64,000 nt of DNA from Paenibacillus sp. 481 (GTDB lineage Bacteria > Bacillota > Bacilli > Paenibacillales > Paenibacillaceae), in assembly GCF_021223605.1 (NCBI RefSeq), contig NZ_CP075175.1, positions 2,362,501 to 2,426,500 of the forward strand, given 5' to 3'. The position numbers and the translations under genes were made by a program. The notes under the pieces are model-generated. The model was given only the letters and a program-made list of their open reading frames with translations. It made no database searches and was not told where the DNA came from. Below, in pieces: positions 1 through 11,938 of this stretch (its first letter is position 1; each line of letters begins with the position of its first letter).

Positions 1-789
<789 letters not shown>

Positions 790-1267
790 AGTGTTTGACT
801 TGCTCATTTGTAATGCTGACGAAATTCACTAAGTGAATTTCTTATTTCAAACGATTCGCTCGTTGTTCAGTTTTCAAAGAACAATCTTCTTTATAAAACT
901 TGAAAGTTTGACTTGCGTCTCACTTTCTTTATCTCACCGCCGTGTCAGCGGCGACTTAATTAATATATCATATCTTTCGAAGCGATGCAAGCTTTTTTTT
1001 CAAAAGTTTTTTTCGCTTCTTTTTTTCCTTTCGCTTAGCACCTCGTTGTTTCGAAGTGTTTCTCGCGACTGGATTTATAATATAGCATGGGCTACAACCT
1101 TTTGACAACAGGTAAAATAATACATACGTTATCCGCTATTTGTTATACCTTTTACATTATAATCGTTATCTTAGGTAGACCTATAAACTCGCCACATTAC
1201 ATGATAGGTTCATTTAATTATCAGCCTATATGAATCGCGTTTCCATAGGTCTATATGTATGTTCATT
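790..1267 (-). other. rRNA operon leader and upstream region (no gene)
   Basis: This 478-bp stretch between the 16S gene and the HD-GYP gene has no convincing CDS. On the minus strand it carries an rRNA-leader-like motif (TTTGAAAACTGAACAACG, within 861-884) and a perfect 10-bp inverted repeat with a 1-nt centre (gaaattcact / agtgaatttc, 821-841), probably part of the processing stalk before 16S. It is AT-rich. The promoter is listed separately. Confidence 0.75.
1079..1108 (-). promoter_or_regulatory. Probable rRNA operon promoter
   Basis: Minus strand: -35 TTGTCA (1108-1103), an 18-bp spacer and -10 TATATT (1084-1079), about 290 bp upstream of the 16S 5' end. The spacing is one base longer than optimal. 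It is the best sigma-A match in the leader, but additional rrn promoters cannot be excluded. Confidence 0.5.
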
Positions 1268-2407
1268 TTATAACACAGATTCTATCCATAGCTGACGCTC
1301 TTGAACTAGCCTTATAATATCCCCGTTATCTACAGCTACCCACGGTCTAGTGGGATGGCTATCTTCAGTGAATACAATTCGTCCTGTACGGCCATCACTT
1401 AAACGCACAAGCATTCCTTGATGTAGTTGTGTAACTTTACGTATAAAGGTCTGCACAAGCTGTGGATCAAGCTTGCCGAATGCATCTTCTTGTAGTTGTT
1501 CAAGGACGGTATACGGAGAGACTGCCTTCTTATAGCCTCTATTCATTGTCATCGCATGAAATATATCCGCAATGGCCACTATTTTGGCGTATGAATGTAT
1601 TTTGTCTCCTTTTACACCTAAAGGATAACCACTACCGTCGATTCGTTCATGGTGTTGCAGTGCAGCTAGCTTTACTCCTTCGTTAATAGCAGGGACTTGA
1701 CGAAGCATTTCATATCCATATTGCGTATGTCGCTTCATTTCAACTCGCTCTCGGTCCGTCAGCGCACCTTGCTTGTTCCAAATATCTTCATCGACCTTCA
1801 TTCTTCCTATATCATGAAGCAAGCCAGCCAAGGCAATTTGCATACCTTCTTTCGTTGCGTATCCAGACCATTGACCGATTAAATAAGAAGTAAGGGCTAC
1901 AGCTATTGATTTTTTAAATACATAGTTGTCATCAATTTGATCAAAGCTATTGTCTAAAAAATGAGAGCTCACCGCTAGAGGACGATAATGATCCGTATAC
2001 TTTAGTAGTAAATCCATGTTTTGACGCAGTTCGAGTACAGGAAGCTTGGAAGCTGATACGGTGTAGAATACGTTTTTCAAGAGCTTCATCATCTGAGACC
2101 ACGCTTGTGTAATCTGATACTCGGCTAGTTGGTTGACTTTATTTGAGGGTGTCGCTTCTTCACCGACTTCTAATACAGACTCACTTTGTTTGTTAATGTC
2201 TACTATAGAAGAGTTTAATGGTTCAGACTTCATGGGAGTGGATGGCGGTTCAATAGCTACTGATTTGATCAAAAAGGCATCAAGTACTTCTACATCACGT
2301 AAGGATAGCATTTTTCCTTTATTCATAAGGACTCCACCCAGTGGGGTATGAACATCTGCTAACAAACGCTGTCCTGGCTTGATATGATTGACAGAGGTCA
2401 TGACCAT
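1268..2407 (-). CDS. HD-GYP domain protein, probable c-di-GMP phosphodiesterase family
   Basis: A 379-aa cytosolic protein. The HD-GYP domain covers about residues 150-325, with HDIGR at 198-202, His227, the HHE block at 252-254, GSGYP at 258-262 and Asp281. HD-GYP proteins hydrolyse cyclic di-GMP using a two- or three-metal site. The N-terminal ~60 residues resemble the small beta domain often found before this domain, followed by a variable linker; residues 325-379 form a short C-terminal beta-rich tail. Oddity: the first metal-ligand His, normally in an HS motif of the first helix, reads Lys-Lys-Ser here (residues 166-168), so activity may be altered. AGGAG lies about 14 nt before the ATG, which is long. 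It is downstream of gyrA on the same strand with a hairpin between. Confidence 0.85.
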   Translation of the reverse strand: MVMTSVNHIKPGQRLLADVHTPLGGVLMNKGKMLSLRDVEVLDAFLIKSVAIEPPSTPMKSEPLNSSIVDINKQSESVLEVGEEATPSNKVNQLAEYQITQAWSQMMKLLKNVFYTVSASKLPVLELRQNMDLLLKYTDHYRPLAVSSHFLDNSFDQIDDNYVFKKSIAVALTSYLIGQWSGYATKEGMQIALAGLLHDIGRMKVDEDIWNKQGALTDRERVEMKRHTQYGYEMLRQVPAINEGVKLAALQHHERIDGSGYPLGVKGDKIHSYAKIVAIADIFHAMTMNRGYKKAVSPYTVLEQLQEDAFGKLDPQLVQTFIRKVTQLHQGMLVRLSDGRTGRIVFTEDSHPTRPWVAVDNGDIIRLVQERQLWIESVL

Positions 2408-2484
2408 TTTCGTTCAACACGCTCCTAAAAAACATTTGAAAGCTTTTGAATGACTTTACGGCTACAGCTCTACGATAATCAATA

Positions 2485-2511
2485 GGGGCGCAATCTTTCC
2501 AGATGCGCCCC
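2485..2511 (-). terminator. Hairpin after gyrA
   Basis: Perfect 8-bp inverted repeat (ggggcgca / tgcgcccc) with an 11-nt loop, 19 bp past the gyrA stop. No U-tract follows on the minus strand, so it may be a weak or partial terminator between gyrA and the HD-GYP gene. Confidence 0.4.
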
Positions 2512-2529
2512 ATACATTACTACGATTAC

Positions 2530-5058
2530 TTAAACTTGCTCGTCATTGTCTGCGGACTGTTCCGCTTCCCCTTGAGCTTGTTCATCCATATTGCTAGAAG
2601 GCTCTTCACCATCTTGCTGCTGGAAATCGTCTTCTTCATTTTTATCACAATGTGTAACGGTCGCTACAGAATCATCGTCGCGAATGTTGATCAGCTTAAC
2701 GCCCTGCGCATAACGACCCATTTGTGAAATGCCTGCAATATTGGTACGAATAATCGTTCCTGATGCTGTAATAATCATCAAGTCTTCCTCATCACACACC
2801 ACTTTTAGGCCTACAACTGGTCCGTTCTTCTCCGTTACATTGATTGTCTTGATTCCTTTACCACCACGGCTTTGAATACGGTATTCTTCCATAGGTGTCC
2901 GCTTACCGTAACCTTTAGACGTTACGATTAAGACGTCATTGCTCAAGTCCACGATATCCATATCGATGACCCGATCACTACTATCAAGTGTAATACCTTT
3001 TACACCTGTCGCTGAGCGTCCCATCGAACGGACGTCGCTTTCGCGGAAGCGAATCGAAATCCCGTTCATCGTACCCATGATGATTTCTTGCTTGCCGTCT
3101 GTAAGACGTACACCGATAAGATCGTCATCTTCACGCAAATTAATGGCGATTAGACCACCTTTACGAATATTGACGTAATCGTCCAACGGCGTCTTCTTCA
3201 CGATTCCTTGACGGGTCGCAAAGAACAAATATTTATCTGCTTCAAATTGTTCAACTGGGATTACAGCGTTAACTGTCTCCCCTTGCTCAATTTGAATTAG
3301 ATTAATAATAGGCGTACCACGAGCTGTACGGCTAAGATCAGGAATTTCATAAGCTTTCAGACGATACACTTTACCTTTGTCCGTAAAGAACATTAGGTAA
3401 TGGTGAGAGTTGGTTACGAATAGATGCTCGACAAAGTCGTTATCTTTCGTTCCCATACCCATTACACCACGTCCGCCCCGCTTCTGACTGCGATACGTCG
3501 AAACTGGCAAGCGCTTAATGTAACCGCTGTGTGTAATCGTAATGACGACATCTTCACGTGGAATCAGGTCTTCATCGAGGATGCTATCCTCACCGATCGT
3601 AATTTCACTGCGGCGCTCATCGCCAAATTTCTGCTTCACTTCCTCAAGCTCCGTGTTAATGATCTCAAGAATAAGCTGCTCGCTTGCTAAAATTTCTTCT
3701 AGCTCCGCAATCTTTTTCATCAGCTCAGCATATTCTTCTTCGATCTTGTCACGCTCCAACCCTGTCAGACGACGGAGACGCATATCGAGAATAGCTTGAG
3801 CTTGCTCATAAGACAGCTCGAAACGTTCAATCAAGCCTGTACGTGCTTCCTCATCGGAGAGAGAACCACGAATCAAGGCAATGACTTCGTCTAAATGATC
3901 GAGTGCAATACGCAAGCCTTCTAAAATGTGAGCACGCGCTTGCGCCTTTCTGAGATCAAATTCAGTGCGGCGACGAATAACTTCGATCTGGTGCTGTAAA
4001 TAGTAATAAAGCACCTCACGAAGATTCAAAATGCGCGGCTCTTGGTTGACGAGCGCAATCATGTTGATACCAAAGTTGGACTGCATTTGCGTCTGCTTGT
4101 ACAAATTGTTTAAGACGACGTTCGGATTGACATCCCGACGCAGCTCAATAACAATACGCATCCCGTTACGGTCAGACTCATCGCGCAAATCCGTAATGCC
4201 ATCGATGCGTTTCTCACGAACGAGTTCAGCGATTTTTTCAACAAGACGTGCTTTATTAACTTGGTAAGGAATTTCATGCACGATAATACGTGCTTTACCA
4301 CTGTTTTCTTCAATTGTCGCTCTAGCACGCATCGTAACAGAACCACGTCCTGTTGCATATGCTTGACGGATTCCTTCACGGCCAAGAATTAAGCCTGCTG
4401 TTGGGAAATCAGGACCCTTAATATATTCCATCAATTCAAGCGGCGTGATGCCAGGGTTCCGAATCAGGGCTTGTACTCCATCGATAACTTCTGTTAAGTT
4501 GTGCGGAGGAATATTCGTAGCCATACCTACCGCAATACCCGATAGACCGTTGACTAACAAGTTCGGGAATCGTGCTGGTAGGACGACTGGCTCCTGCTCC
4601 TCGCCATCATAGTTCGGTGCAAAATCAATGGTCTCTTTGTTAATGTCGCGCAACATTTCCATCGCGATCTTGGAGAGACGTGCTTCTGTATATCGCATGG
4701 CTGCGGCATAGTCACCATCTATGGAACCGAAGTTGCCGTGCCCATCTATAAGCATATAACGCAGCGAGAAATCTTGTGCCATGCGCACCATTGTCTCGTA
4801 CACGGCACTATCACCGTGGGGATGGTACTTACCGATTACTTCGCCGACGATTCTCGCCGATTTCTTGTAAGGCTTGTCCGGCGCCATGCCGAGTTCCGAC
4901 ATCGCATACAAAATACGACGGTGTACCGGCTTCAATCCGTCACGTACATCCGGTAGTGCCCGACTGACAATGATACTCATCGCGTAATCCAGGAAAGATT
5001 CCCGCATCTCGACGCCAATGTCGCGATCCTTAATTTGCGATTGTTGTTCTTCCGCCAT
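2530..5058 (-). CDS. gyrA: DNA gyrase subunit A
   Basis: 842 aa, full length. GyrA cuts and religates DNA and, with GyrB, introduces negative supercoils. The catalytic Tyr is residue 123 (RYTEARL). The quinolone-determining region reads [10 protein letters not shown], with Ser84 and Glu88 as in drug-sensitive Bacillales, so no classic resistance substitution is seen. A GyrA box (QKRGGRG) begins the C-terminal beta-pinwheel, and the tail is acidic (many Glu, Gln, Asp). AAGGAGG lies 6 nt before the ATG. gyrB is upstream on the same strand with a 289-bp gap containing a terminator-like hairpin, so gyrA may have its own promoter. Confidence 0.99.
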   Translation of the reverse strand: MAEEQQSQIKDRDIGVEMRESFLDYAMSIIVSRALPDVRDGLKPVHRRILYAMSELGMAPDKPYKKSARIVGEVIGKYHPHGDSAVYETMVRMAQDFSLRYMLIDGHGNFGSIDGDYAAAMRYTEARLSKIAMEMLRDINKETIDFAPNYDGEEQEPVVLPARFPNLLVNGLSGIAVGMATNIPPHNLTEVIDGVQALIRNPGITPLELMEYIKGPDFPTAGLILGREGIRQAYATGRGSVTMRARATIEENSGKARIIVHEIPYQVNKARLVEKIAELVREKRIDGITDLRDESDRNGMRIVIELRRDVNPNVVLNNLYKQTQMQSNFGINMIALVNQEPRILNLREVLYYYLQHQIEVIRRRTEFDLRKAQARAHILEGLRIALDHLDEVIALIRGSLSDEEARTGLIERFELSYEQAQAILDMRLRRLTGLERDKIEEEYAELMKKIAELEEILASEQLILEIINTELEEVKQKFGDERRSEITIGEDSILDEDLIPREDVVITITHSGYIKRLPVSTYRSQKRGGRGVMGMGTKDNDFVEHLFVTNSHHYLMFFTDKGKVYRLKAYEIPDLSRTARGTPIINLIQIEQGETVNAVIPVEQFEADKYLFFATRQGIVKKTPLDDYVNIRKGGLIAINLREDDDLIGVRLTDGKQEIIMGTMNGISIRFRESDVRSMGRSATGVKGITLDSSDRVIDMDIVDLSNDVLIVTSKGYGKRTPMEEYRIQSRGGKGIKTINVTEKNGPVVGLKVVCDEEDLMIITASGTIIRTNIAGISQMGRYAQGVKLINIRDDDSVATVTHCDKNEEDDFQQQDGEEPSSNMDEQAQGEAEQSADNDEQV

Positions 5059-5289
5059 GCTGGACCTCCTTAAAATTCGTCGTTAACAGCGTCCGCATTG
5101 TATGGCAATCAGCAAAATAAATGCTGCATTTGTTCATAAAGTCCATAACTACGCTATTTTTCATTATATTACTTTCACAAAAGACTTACAATTAAACGTT
5201 CCCTATCCAAGCAAAAAATCCGAACATTTATGACGGTACACCTTAGCATTTTTCTGATAAATGACTCGAAGCATAAAAATGCCTTGTAT

Positions 5290-5326
5290 AAAGCGAAAGC
5301 CCCAGTTCTATTAGCAAGACTGGGGC
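5290..5326 (-). terminator. Terminator after gyrB
   Basis: On the minus strand an 8-bp stem (gccccagt / actggggc, 5299-5306 and 5319-5326) is followed by TTTCGCTTTAT. It lies about 20 bp past the gyrB stop. The U-tract is interrupted, so termination may be partial. Confidence 0.55.
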
Positions 5327-5347
5327 ATTTTGCATGAAGGTGTACAG

Positions 5348-7267
<1,920 letters not shown>

Positions 7268-7291
7268 CTACTTCTCCAGTTTCAATTCCGC

Positions 7292-7549
7292 TTATGCTTC
7301 TTCAATTCGCATATACACATTCGCACGCTTTTTAAGCGTCGAAGACGAAATCGGCGAGTAAAACACTTTCCCTTTTGTAACGACAATGGACTTAGCTTCT
7401 TCTTCACCAATTGCCTCTACATTTTTAACTTTATGGGCGTTCGCTACGAACTGTTTGGACAGCTTCGATGACTTTTCAATGGACACATCAAAAATAGCTA
7501 TCAGTTCGGAGGAACGAATAATTTTTTCGCCGCCCAAGTGAATATACAC
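7292..7549 (-). CDS. remB: Extracellular matrix regulator RemB-like (DUF370)
   Basis: About 85 aa, DUF370 family, equivalent in position to B. subtilis yaaB/remB between recF and gyrB. The C-terminal block SPISSSTLKKRA is the hallmark. RemA/RemB proteins are small DNA-binding regulators of matrix genes; this protein's role here is inferred from family and position. Start: a GTG at 7549 gives a protein beginning VYIHLGG, matching relatives that start MYIHLG, and the purine-rich aaggggtgag lies just before it. An in-frame GTG at 7558 would add three residues. It begins 13 bp after the recF stop. Confidence 0.9.
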   Translation of the reverse strand: MYIHLGGEKIIRSSELIAIFDVSIEKSSKLSKQFVANAHKVKNVEAIGEEEAKSIVVTKGKVFYSPISSSTLKKRANVYMRIEEA

Positions 7550-7561
7550 CGCACTCACCCC

Positions 7562-8680
7562 TTATCGCATGACCTGACCGTTTTCCACGTGGAACATGCT
7601 CGCATCTTGCAATTTGCTTGTATTAATACCCTCGATGCCAGTAGTCGTAATGAACGTCTGCACTTTGCTTTGAAACGTCTCGATAAGTTGTGTCTGCCGA
7701 AACGTATCCAGCTCAGACAACACGTCATCAAGCAATAAGACAGGGTACTCCCCTATCTCTTCGTGCATTAATTCAATTTCAGCAAGTTTAAGTGATAATG
7801 CTGTGGTACGCTGCTGACCTTGGGAACCGTACGTTTGTACTTCTTTGTCATTAATGTAGAAGGTGAGATCGTCACGATGCGGCCCAACGAGTGTCATTCC
7901 ACGCCGCACTTCCTGATCTTTCATTTGTGTTAACTTTAACATAAATTGCTCAAATACAACAGCGTCAGCATCATCGTCTTCTTCAGCAGTAAAAGAAGGT
8001 GCGTACTTCACAAGCAGTGATTCTCGCCCGTCTGTTATGCCCGCATGTATTTGTTCAGCCCATACTTGCAGCTTTTTTAAATATTGTTTCCGTTTCTTTA
8101 CAATTTTAACACCATTAACTACTAACTGCTCGTTAAAAATGTCCAGCATCGTATCCGATTGCTTACTTGCTGTATTCCACATTTGCTTCAGCAAATTATT
8201 TCGCTGCACCAGCACTTTTTGATATTGCTGCAAATGGTATAAATAACTCGGCTGCACTTGACCGATTTCCATATCTAAAAAACGGCGCCGTATGCCCGGG
8301 GCGCCTTTTACGATTTCTAGATCCTCTGGTGCAAACATGACAACATTTAAGGCGCCGATGAAGCCGCTCAACTTTTGTTGCTCTAAGCCGTTCACCTTCG
8401 CCTTCTTGCCTTGCTTCGAAATGTTGAGTTCAAGCTGACACGTTCCATATTTGCGATCGACAGAAGCTTTTATTCTAGCATGATCCGTTTCCCAGCCGAT
8501 AAGTTCCTTATCACGCGAGGTGCGATGTGATTTTGTGAGTGCCATCACAAAGATAGCCTCCAGCAAATTGGTCTTGCCTTGCGCATTGCGCCCCACAAAA
8601 ATATTTACACGATTGCTCGTATCGAGCTCAAGGTTTCCGTAATTACGATAATTATTTAGGGCAACCGATTTGACGAACAC
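7562..8680 (-). CDS. recF: DNA replication and repair protein RecF
   Basis: 372 aa, standard length. RecF is an SMC-like ATPase that loads RecA at single-strand gaps together with RecO and RecR. Walker A is GRNAQGKT near residue 30, the signature-like region is YGSQGQQRT, and Walker B is LLLDDVLSELD. It starts with GTG at 8680, 3 bp past the yaaA stop, and AGAGGA is suitably placed. The 3' end encodes MFHVENG, and the DNA there (7581-7596) resembles a parS site. Confidence 0.98.
   Translation of the reverse strand: MFVKSVALNNYRNYGNLELDTSNRVNIFVGRNAQGKTNLLEAIFVMALTKSHRTSRDKELIGWETDHARIKASVDRKYGTCQLELNISKQGKKAKVNGLEQQKLSGFIGALNVVMFAPEDLEIVKGAPGIRRRFLDMEIGQVQPSYLYHLQQYQKVLVQRNNLLKQMWNTASKQSDTMLDIFNEQLVVNGVKIVKKRKQYLKKLQVWAEQIHAGITDGRESLLVKYAPSFTAEEDDDADAVVFEQFMLKLTQMKDQEVRRGMTLVGPHRDDLTFYINDKEVQTYGSQGQQRTTALSLKLAEIELMHEEIGEYPVLLLDDVLSELDTFRQTQLIETFQSKVQTFITTTGIEGINTSKLQDASMFHVENGQVMR
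7581..7596. promoter_or_regulatory. parS-like site in the 3' end of recF
   Basis: TTTTCCACGTGGAACA matches the Bacillus parS consensus TGTTNCACGTGAAACA at 14 of 16 positions and keeps the CACGTG core. It sits about 4 kb from oriC on the dnaA side. Whether Spo0J binds this degenerate copy is unknown. Confidence 0.4.
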
Positions 8681-8683
8681 CCG

Positions 8684-8908
8684 TTATGTCCTCTGCGGAG
8701 CAATGACGCGGTACGTTCCGCAATCGTCTACAGCTACCACGTCCCCATTATAAAGCTTACGTCCGCGGCGCTCTTCTCGCTCACCATTTACGGTGACCAT
8801 ACCTTCTGCCACATAAATTTTTGCTTGCCCGCCCGTAGAAACACAGTCTGCCAATTTCAAAAAAGTATCTAGCTTAATAAACTCAGTCCGAATTTCGATG
8901 TCATTCAT
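8684..8908 (-). CDS. yaaA: S4-domain RNA-binding protein YaaA
   Basis: 74 aa from the ATG at 8908, a single S4 RNA-binding fold with FLKLADCVSTGGQAK and GRKLYNGDVV. The B. subtilis homologue between dnaN and recF is linked to 50S ribosome assembly. A longer reading from a TTG at 8929 is rejected because AAGGAGG lies 7 nt before the ATG and would fall inside the longer version. It sits between dnaN and recF with very short gaps, consistent with one operon. Confidence 0.95.
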   Translation of the reverse strand: MNDIEIRTEFIKLDTFLKLADCVSTGGQAKIYVAEGMVTVNGEREERRGRKLYNGDVVAVDDCGTYRVIAPQRT

Positions 8909-8934
8909 GACGCTTCCTCCTTGCTGCAATTGGC

Positions 8935-10077
8935 TTAATTCGTTGTGCGATACGGCAAAATAAGATGCAAGCTGTTCACATTTTCAGTCGGCTTAATAAT
9001 GATTGGGCTCATTGCACCCGTAAATCCGATGAAAATGTTCTCGCATTCAATAACTTTCAACACGTCGAGCATATATTTGGAGTTAAAGGCAATGCGCAGC
9101 GGCTCGCCATTAAATTGCTTCACATCCAATTGCTCCGTAACTCGTCCAAGCTCAGAAGAACTAGACGAAATTTCAATTGTACCGTCTTCTTTGGTTTGGA
9201 GGCGAACAATATTTGTTTTTTCCTCACGAGACAACAAGTACGCACGATCGATCGCATCAATTAATTTTTTCGTATCAAGTACAAGTTCTGTCTTGTACTG
9301 CTGCGGAATAATTTTAGAAGTATCCGGGTATGTGCCGTCCAGAATACGTGAATAGAACAACACACGGTCAATCTTAAACAACACTTGATTGTCTGCAACG
9401 ACAATATCGACCTTTTTATTTTGGTCAGGAACAATTTTGCTTAATTCGTTCAACGTTTTTCCTGAAATAACGACATTGTTAAACCGATTTTGTTCATCAG
9501 CATCGATATTTGCAGAACGGCTCGCCAAACGATGGCGATCAGTCGCTACAAACTTCAAATGACCTTCGCTCAAATTCCAAAGAACACCTGTCAAAATAGG
9601 CGTTGTTTCATTGGAGGAGATTGCGAATACCGTTTGCTTAATCATCGTTTTTAAAAGATCACCGTTGACCGTAACGACTTGGTTCTCTTCGATGCTAGGT
9701 AGTACAGGGAATTCCTCTGGATCAAGTCCGACCATTTGGATATCTGTCGAGCCTGAACGCAAATACGTTTGAAAATGTTCTTTAACCTCAATCTCAACAT
9801 CTTTGGATGGGAGCTTTTTAATAATCTCGACAAAAAATTTAGCGGGTAGCACGACGCTACCTGGGCGTTCGACCTGAATGATCGTTTGTTTGTCGTCTTC
9901 TGTTGGAATGAAACATTGAATCGAAATATCTGTATCACTCGCTGTTAATGTAACACCTTGAAAATTAACGTCCATTTTAATTCCACTTAAGATGGGAATT
10001 GTCGTGCGGCTAGAAATCGCCTTGGATACGTTTTGTATCGCTTCATTCAGTTCATTTTTCAATATCGAAATTTTCAT
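8935..10077 (-). CDS. dnaN: DNA polymerase III subunit beta (sliding clamp)
   Basis: 380 aa from the ATG at 10077. The beta clamp is a ring-shaped homodimer that tethers replicative polymerase to DNA. The three repeated clamp folds and the C-terminal LPYRT end are visible. The start is set by AAGGAG about 8 nt before the ATG; a seven-residue longer form has no such support. It lies 233 bp downstream of dnaA; that gap contains a hairpin and the DnaA-trio element, so dnaN may be transcribed both from the dnaA promoter and locally. Confidence 0.98.
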   Translation of the reverse strand: MKISILKNELNEAIQNVSKAISSRTTIPILSGIKMDVNFQGVTLTASDTDISIQCFIPTEDDKQTIIQVERPGSVVLPAKFFVEIIKKLPSKDVEIEVKEHFQTYLRSGSTDIQMVGLDPEEFPVLPSIEENQVVTVNGDLLKTMIKQTVFAISSNETTPILTGVLWNLSEGHLKFVATDRHRLASRSANIDADEQNRFNNVVISGKTLNELSKIVPDQNKKVDIVVADNQVLFKIDRVLFYSRILDGTYPDTSKIIPQQYKTELVLDTKKLIDAIDRAYLLSREEKTNIVRLQTKEDGTIEISSSSSELGRVTEQLDVKQFNGEPLRIAFNSKYMLDVLKVIECENIFIGFTGAMSPIIIKPTENVNSLHLILPYRTTN

Positions 10078-10149
10078 GCTTTCACTCCTTGGTTTCACTT
10101 TGTGTCTGAAATTGTGAAATGTCCTTCAACGGAGGACATAGGTGATGAT

Positions 10150-10240
10150 GTGTAAAAAGGTTATTTAACGCGTATATTATGATGATCTTTATATATCTTT
10201 TAATTAATAGTAGTAGTAGGGACCCTGAATATGTGGATAA
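10150..10240. other. Predicted DNA unwinding element with DnaA-trio
   Basis: In the dnaA-dnaN gap a perfect DnaA box (tgtggataa, 10232-10240) is followed leftward by a short GC patch (ggaccc region, 10219-10225) and then by four tagtagtagtag steps (10208-10219) running into AT-rich DNA. Read 3' to 5' from the box these are GAT-GAT-GAT-GAT-AAT triplets, the DnaA-trio layout described for B. subtilis, which guides DnaA onto single strands. Assignment is by motif and position. Confidence 0.75.
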
Positions 10241-10262
10241 GTGGCTTAAAGGTGCATAAAGT

Positions 10263-10301
10263 AAAGCCTATCCACATGTGTATAGTTTGTGCATAGGCTT
10301 T
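10263..10301 (-). terminator. dnaA terminator-like hairpin with DnaA-box arms
   Basis: Arms aaagcctat (10263-10271) and ataggcttt (10293-10301) pair perfectly; a C-C mismatch and a further caca/tgtg helix extend the stem. It lies just past the dnaA stop. The left arm contains a one-mismatch DnaA box (ctatccaca, 10268-10276) and the right arm a two-mismatch box in the opposite direction, so this may be a protein site as well as, or instead of, a terminator. Confidence 0.55.
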
Positions 10302-10310
10302 ATATTTTGT

Positions 10311-11666
10311 TCACAGCGTCGGATTTTTTATTTTGTCGATTAAGCTTTGAACCACTTTGTACAATTCCTGATCATGTTGTAGGTTATTCGTTATTTTTTC
10401 ATGAGCATGAATAACCGTTGTATGATCTCGTCCACCAAAAGCCTCTCCGATTTTCGGCAATGAATAATCCGTTAGCTCACGAGATAAGTACATCGCAATT
10501 TGTCGTGGAAAAGCGACGGCTTTTGTACGTTTGCGTGCTTTGAAATCTTCAAGCTTAAGACCGTAGAACTCGCCTACTTTTTGCTGAATATCTTGCATCG
10601 TAATCATTTTAGGACGACTTGATGGAATGATGTCTTTAAGTGCCTCAGCTGCAAGATGTGTCGTAATGTCTTGGTTCGTCATCGTGGAATACGCAACAAC
10701 ACGCGTTAGTGCGCCTTCCAACTCACGAATATTCGTATTGATTTGGTTAGCAATGTAGGCCATTGCTTCATTTGGGATGTCCAAATTTTCAGCTTTAGCT
10801 TTCTTGCGCAAAATAGCGATTCGCGTTTCCAAATCCGGTGGTTGAATATCGGTAATGAGCCCCCATTCAAAGCGAGACCGAAGACGTTCTTCTAATGTCT
10901 CGATTTCCTTCGGTGGACGGTCACTAGAAATGACGATTTGCTTATTTTCATTATGGAGTGCATTAAACGTATGGAAAAACTCTTCCTGCGTTTGCTCCTT
11001 GCCTGCTAAAAATTGAATATCATCAATGAGCAAAATGTCGATGTTCCGATACTTGTTACGGAAGCTCTCGCCGCGATTGTCACGAATGGCGTTAATGAAT
11101 TCGTTCATAAACTTCTCTGAAGTCGTGTACACGACGCGACTATTAGGATTGTGTTCCAAAATGAAATGTCCGATCGCATGCATAAGATGCGTCTTACCTA
11201 GTCCGACGCCCCCATACAAAAATAAGGGGTTGTACGCTTTGGCAGGGGCCTCCGCTACTGCAAGCGAAGCTGCATGTGCAAATCGGTTATTTGAACCAAT
11301 AACGAACGTATCAAATGTGTATTTCGGATTGAGCATATTAGACAATGGCTCTTCCTGCACGGTTACGCGAGGAGGAGGTGTCTGTGGCTGCATCATTTCC
11401 GGCTCCGCTTGCGCTGCTTCCTCTATGATGAACTTAACATCGACTTGTTTGCCCGTAATTTCTTGAATGGTTGAGCTAACAAGCTTTGTATAGCGGCTTT
11501 CGAGCCATTCAACCGCAAACGTTGTCGGTGCGGTGATCATGAGTTGCGTGTCCGTAAATTTGACCGCCTTCGTTGCTTTAAACCAGGTGTCGAAACTGGG
11601 CTTGCTTAGCTTAGTTTGGATAACGGACAAAATTTCCTGCCAATGTTCATTCGCTTGGCGCTCCAC
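10311..11666 (-). CDS. dnaA: Chromosomal replication initiator DnaA
   Basis: 451 aa from GTG at 11666. DnaA is an AAA+ ATPase that binds DnaA boxes and opens the origin. Domain I is at the N-terminus ([13 protein letters not shown]); domain III has Walker [10 protein letters not shown] and Walker B LLIDDIQF; domain IV carries the box-reading motif [11 protein letters not shown]. The longer reading to 11741 adds an Arg-rich stretch unlike known DnaA and is rejected; GAAGGAG lies before the chosen GTG and relatives begin here. Flanked by DnaA boxes on both sides, which suggests autoregulation. Confidence 0.98.
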   Translation of the reverse strand: MERQANEHWQEILSVIQTKLSKPSFDTWFKATKAVKFTDTQLMITAPTTFAVEWLESRYTKLVSSTIQEITGKQVDVKFIIEEAAQAEPEMMQPQTPPPRVTVQEEPLSNMLNPKYTFDTFVIGSNNRFAHAASLAVAEAPAKAYNPLFLYGGVGLGKTHLMHAIGHFILEHNPNSRVVYTTSEKFMNEFINAIRDNRGESFRNKYRNIDILLIDDIQFLAGKEQTQEEFFHTFNALHNENKQIVISSDRPPKEIETLEERLRSRFEWGLITDIQPPDLETRIAILRKKAKAENLDIPNEAMAYIANQINTNIRELEGALTRVVAYSTMTNQDITTHLAAEALKDIIPSSRPKMITMQDIQQKVGEFYGLKLEDFKARKRTKAVAFPRQIAMYLSRELTDYSLPKIGEAFGGRDHTTVIHAHEKITNNLQHDQELYKVVQSLIDKIKNPTL

Positions 11667-11806
11667 AGAATGTTTCACTCCTTCAAACCTGTTGCGTCGT
11701 CGTATTTGACGCGCGTGCCGGCGTTCCCGCCAAGTCTGCACATCAGCTCATTCCACTGGAAAGAAGCAAGGGTGCACCGTTAAAACGATTATAAAAAGGA
11801 CAATGG

Positions 11807-11874
11807 CCCCGACAAGACGCAAAAAAGGCTCTCTAAAGCGTAGAAAGCCCTCTTGATGACGGACATTGTCGGGG
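11807..11874 (-). promoter_or_regulatory. Attenuator-like hairpins in the dnaA leader
   Basis: On the minus strand an 8-bp stem (GGCTTTCT / AGAGAGCC with one G-T pair, 11827-11849) is followed by TTTTTT (11826-11821): the form of an intrinsic terminator, yet about 160 nt upstream of the dnaA start and pointing toward it. It is enclosed by a 9-bp inverted repeat, ccccgacaa (11807-11815) and ttgtcgggg (11866-11874). A gacaatg / cattgtc pairing (about 11800-11806 with 11864-11870) could form instead of the outer stem. This arrangement suggests premature termination control or a short RNA. Confidence 0.5.
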
Positions 11875-11938
11875 TCTATGAGGGTACGATGTTTTAATTT
11901 TCAATGATGTCGAAAAATTACCGAGTTCGTTCATTTAT

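Noticed and set aside
2319-2513. 64-codon frame before the HD-GYP gene on the minus strand
   Set aside because: Overlaps the HD-GYP start in another frame and has no ribosome site.
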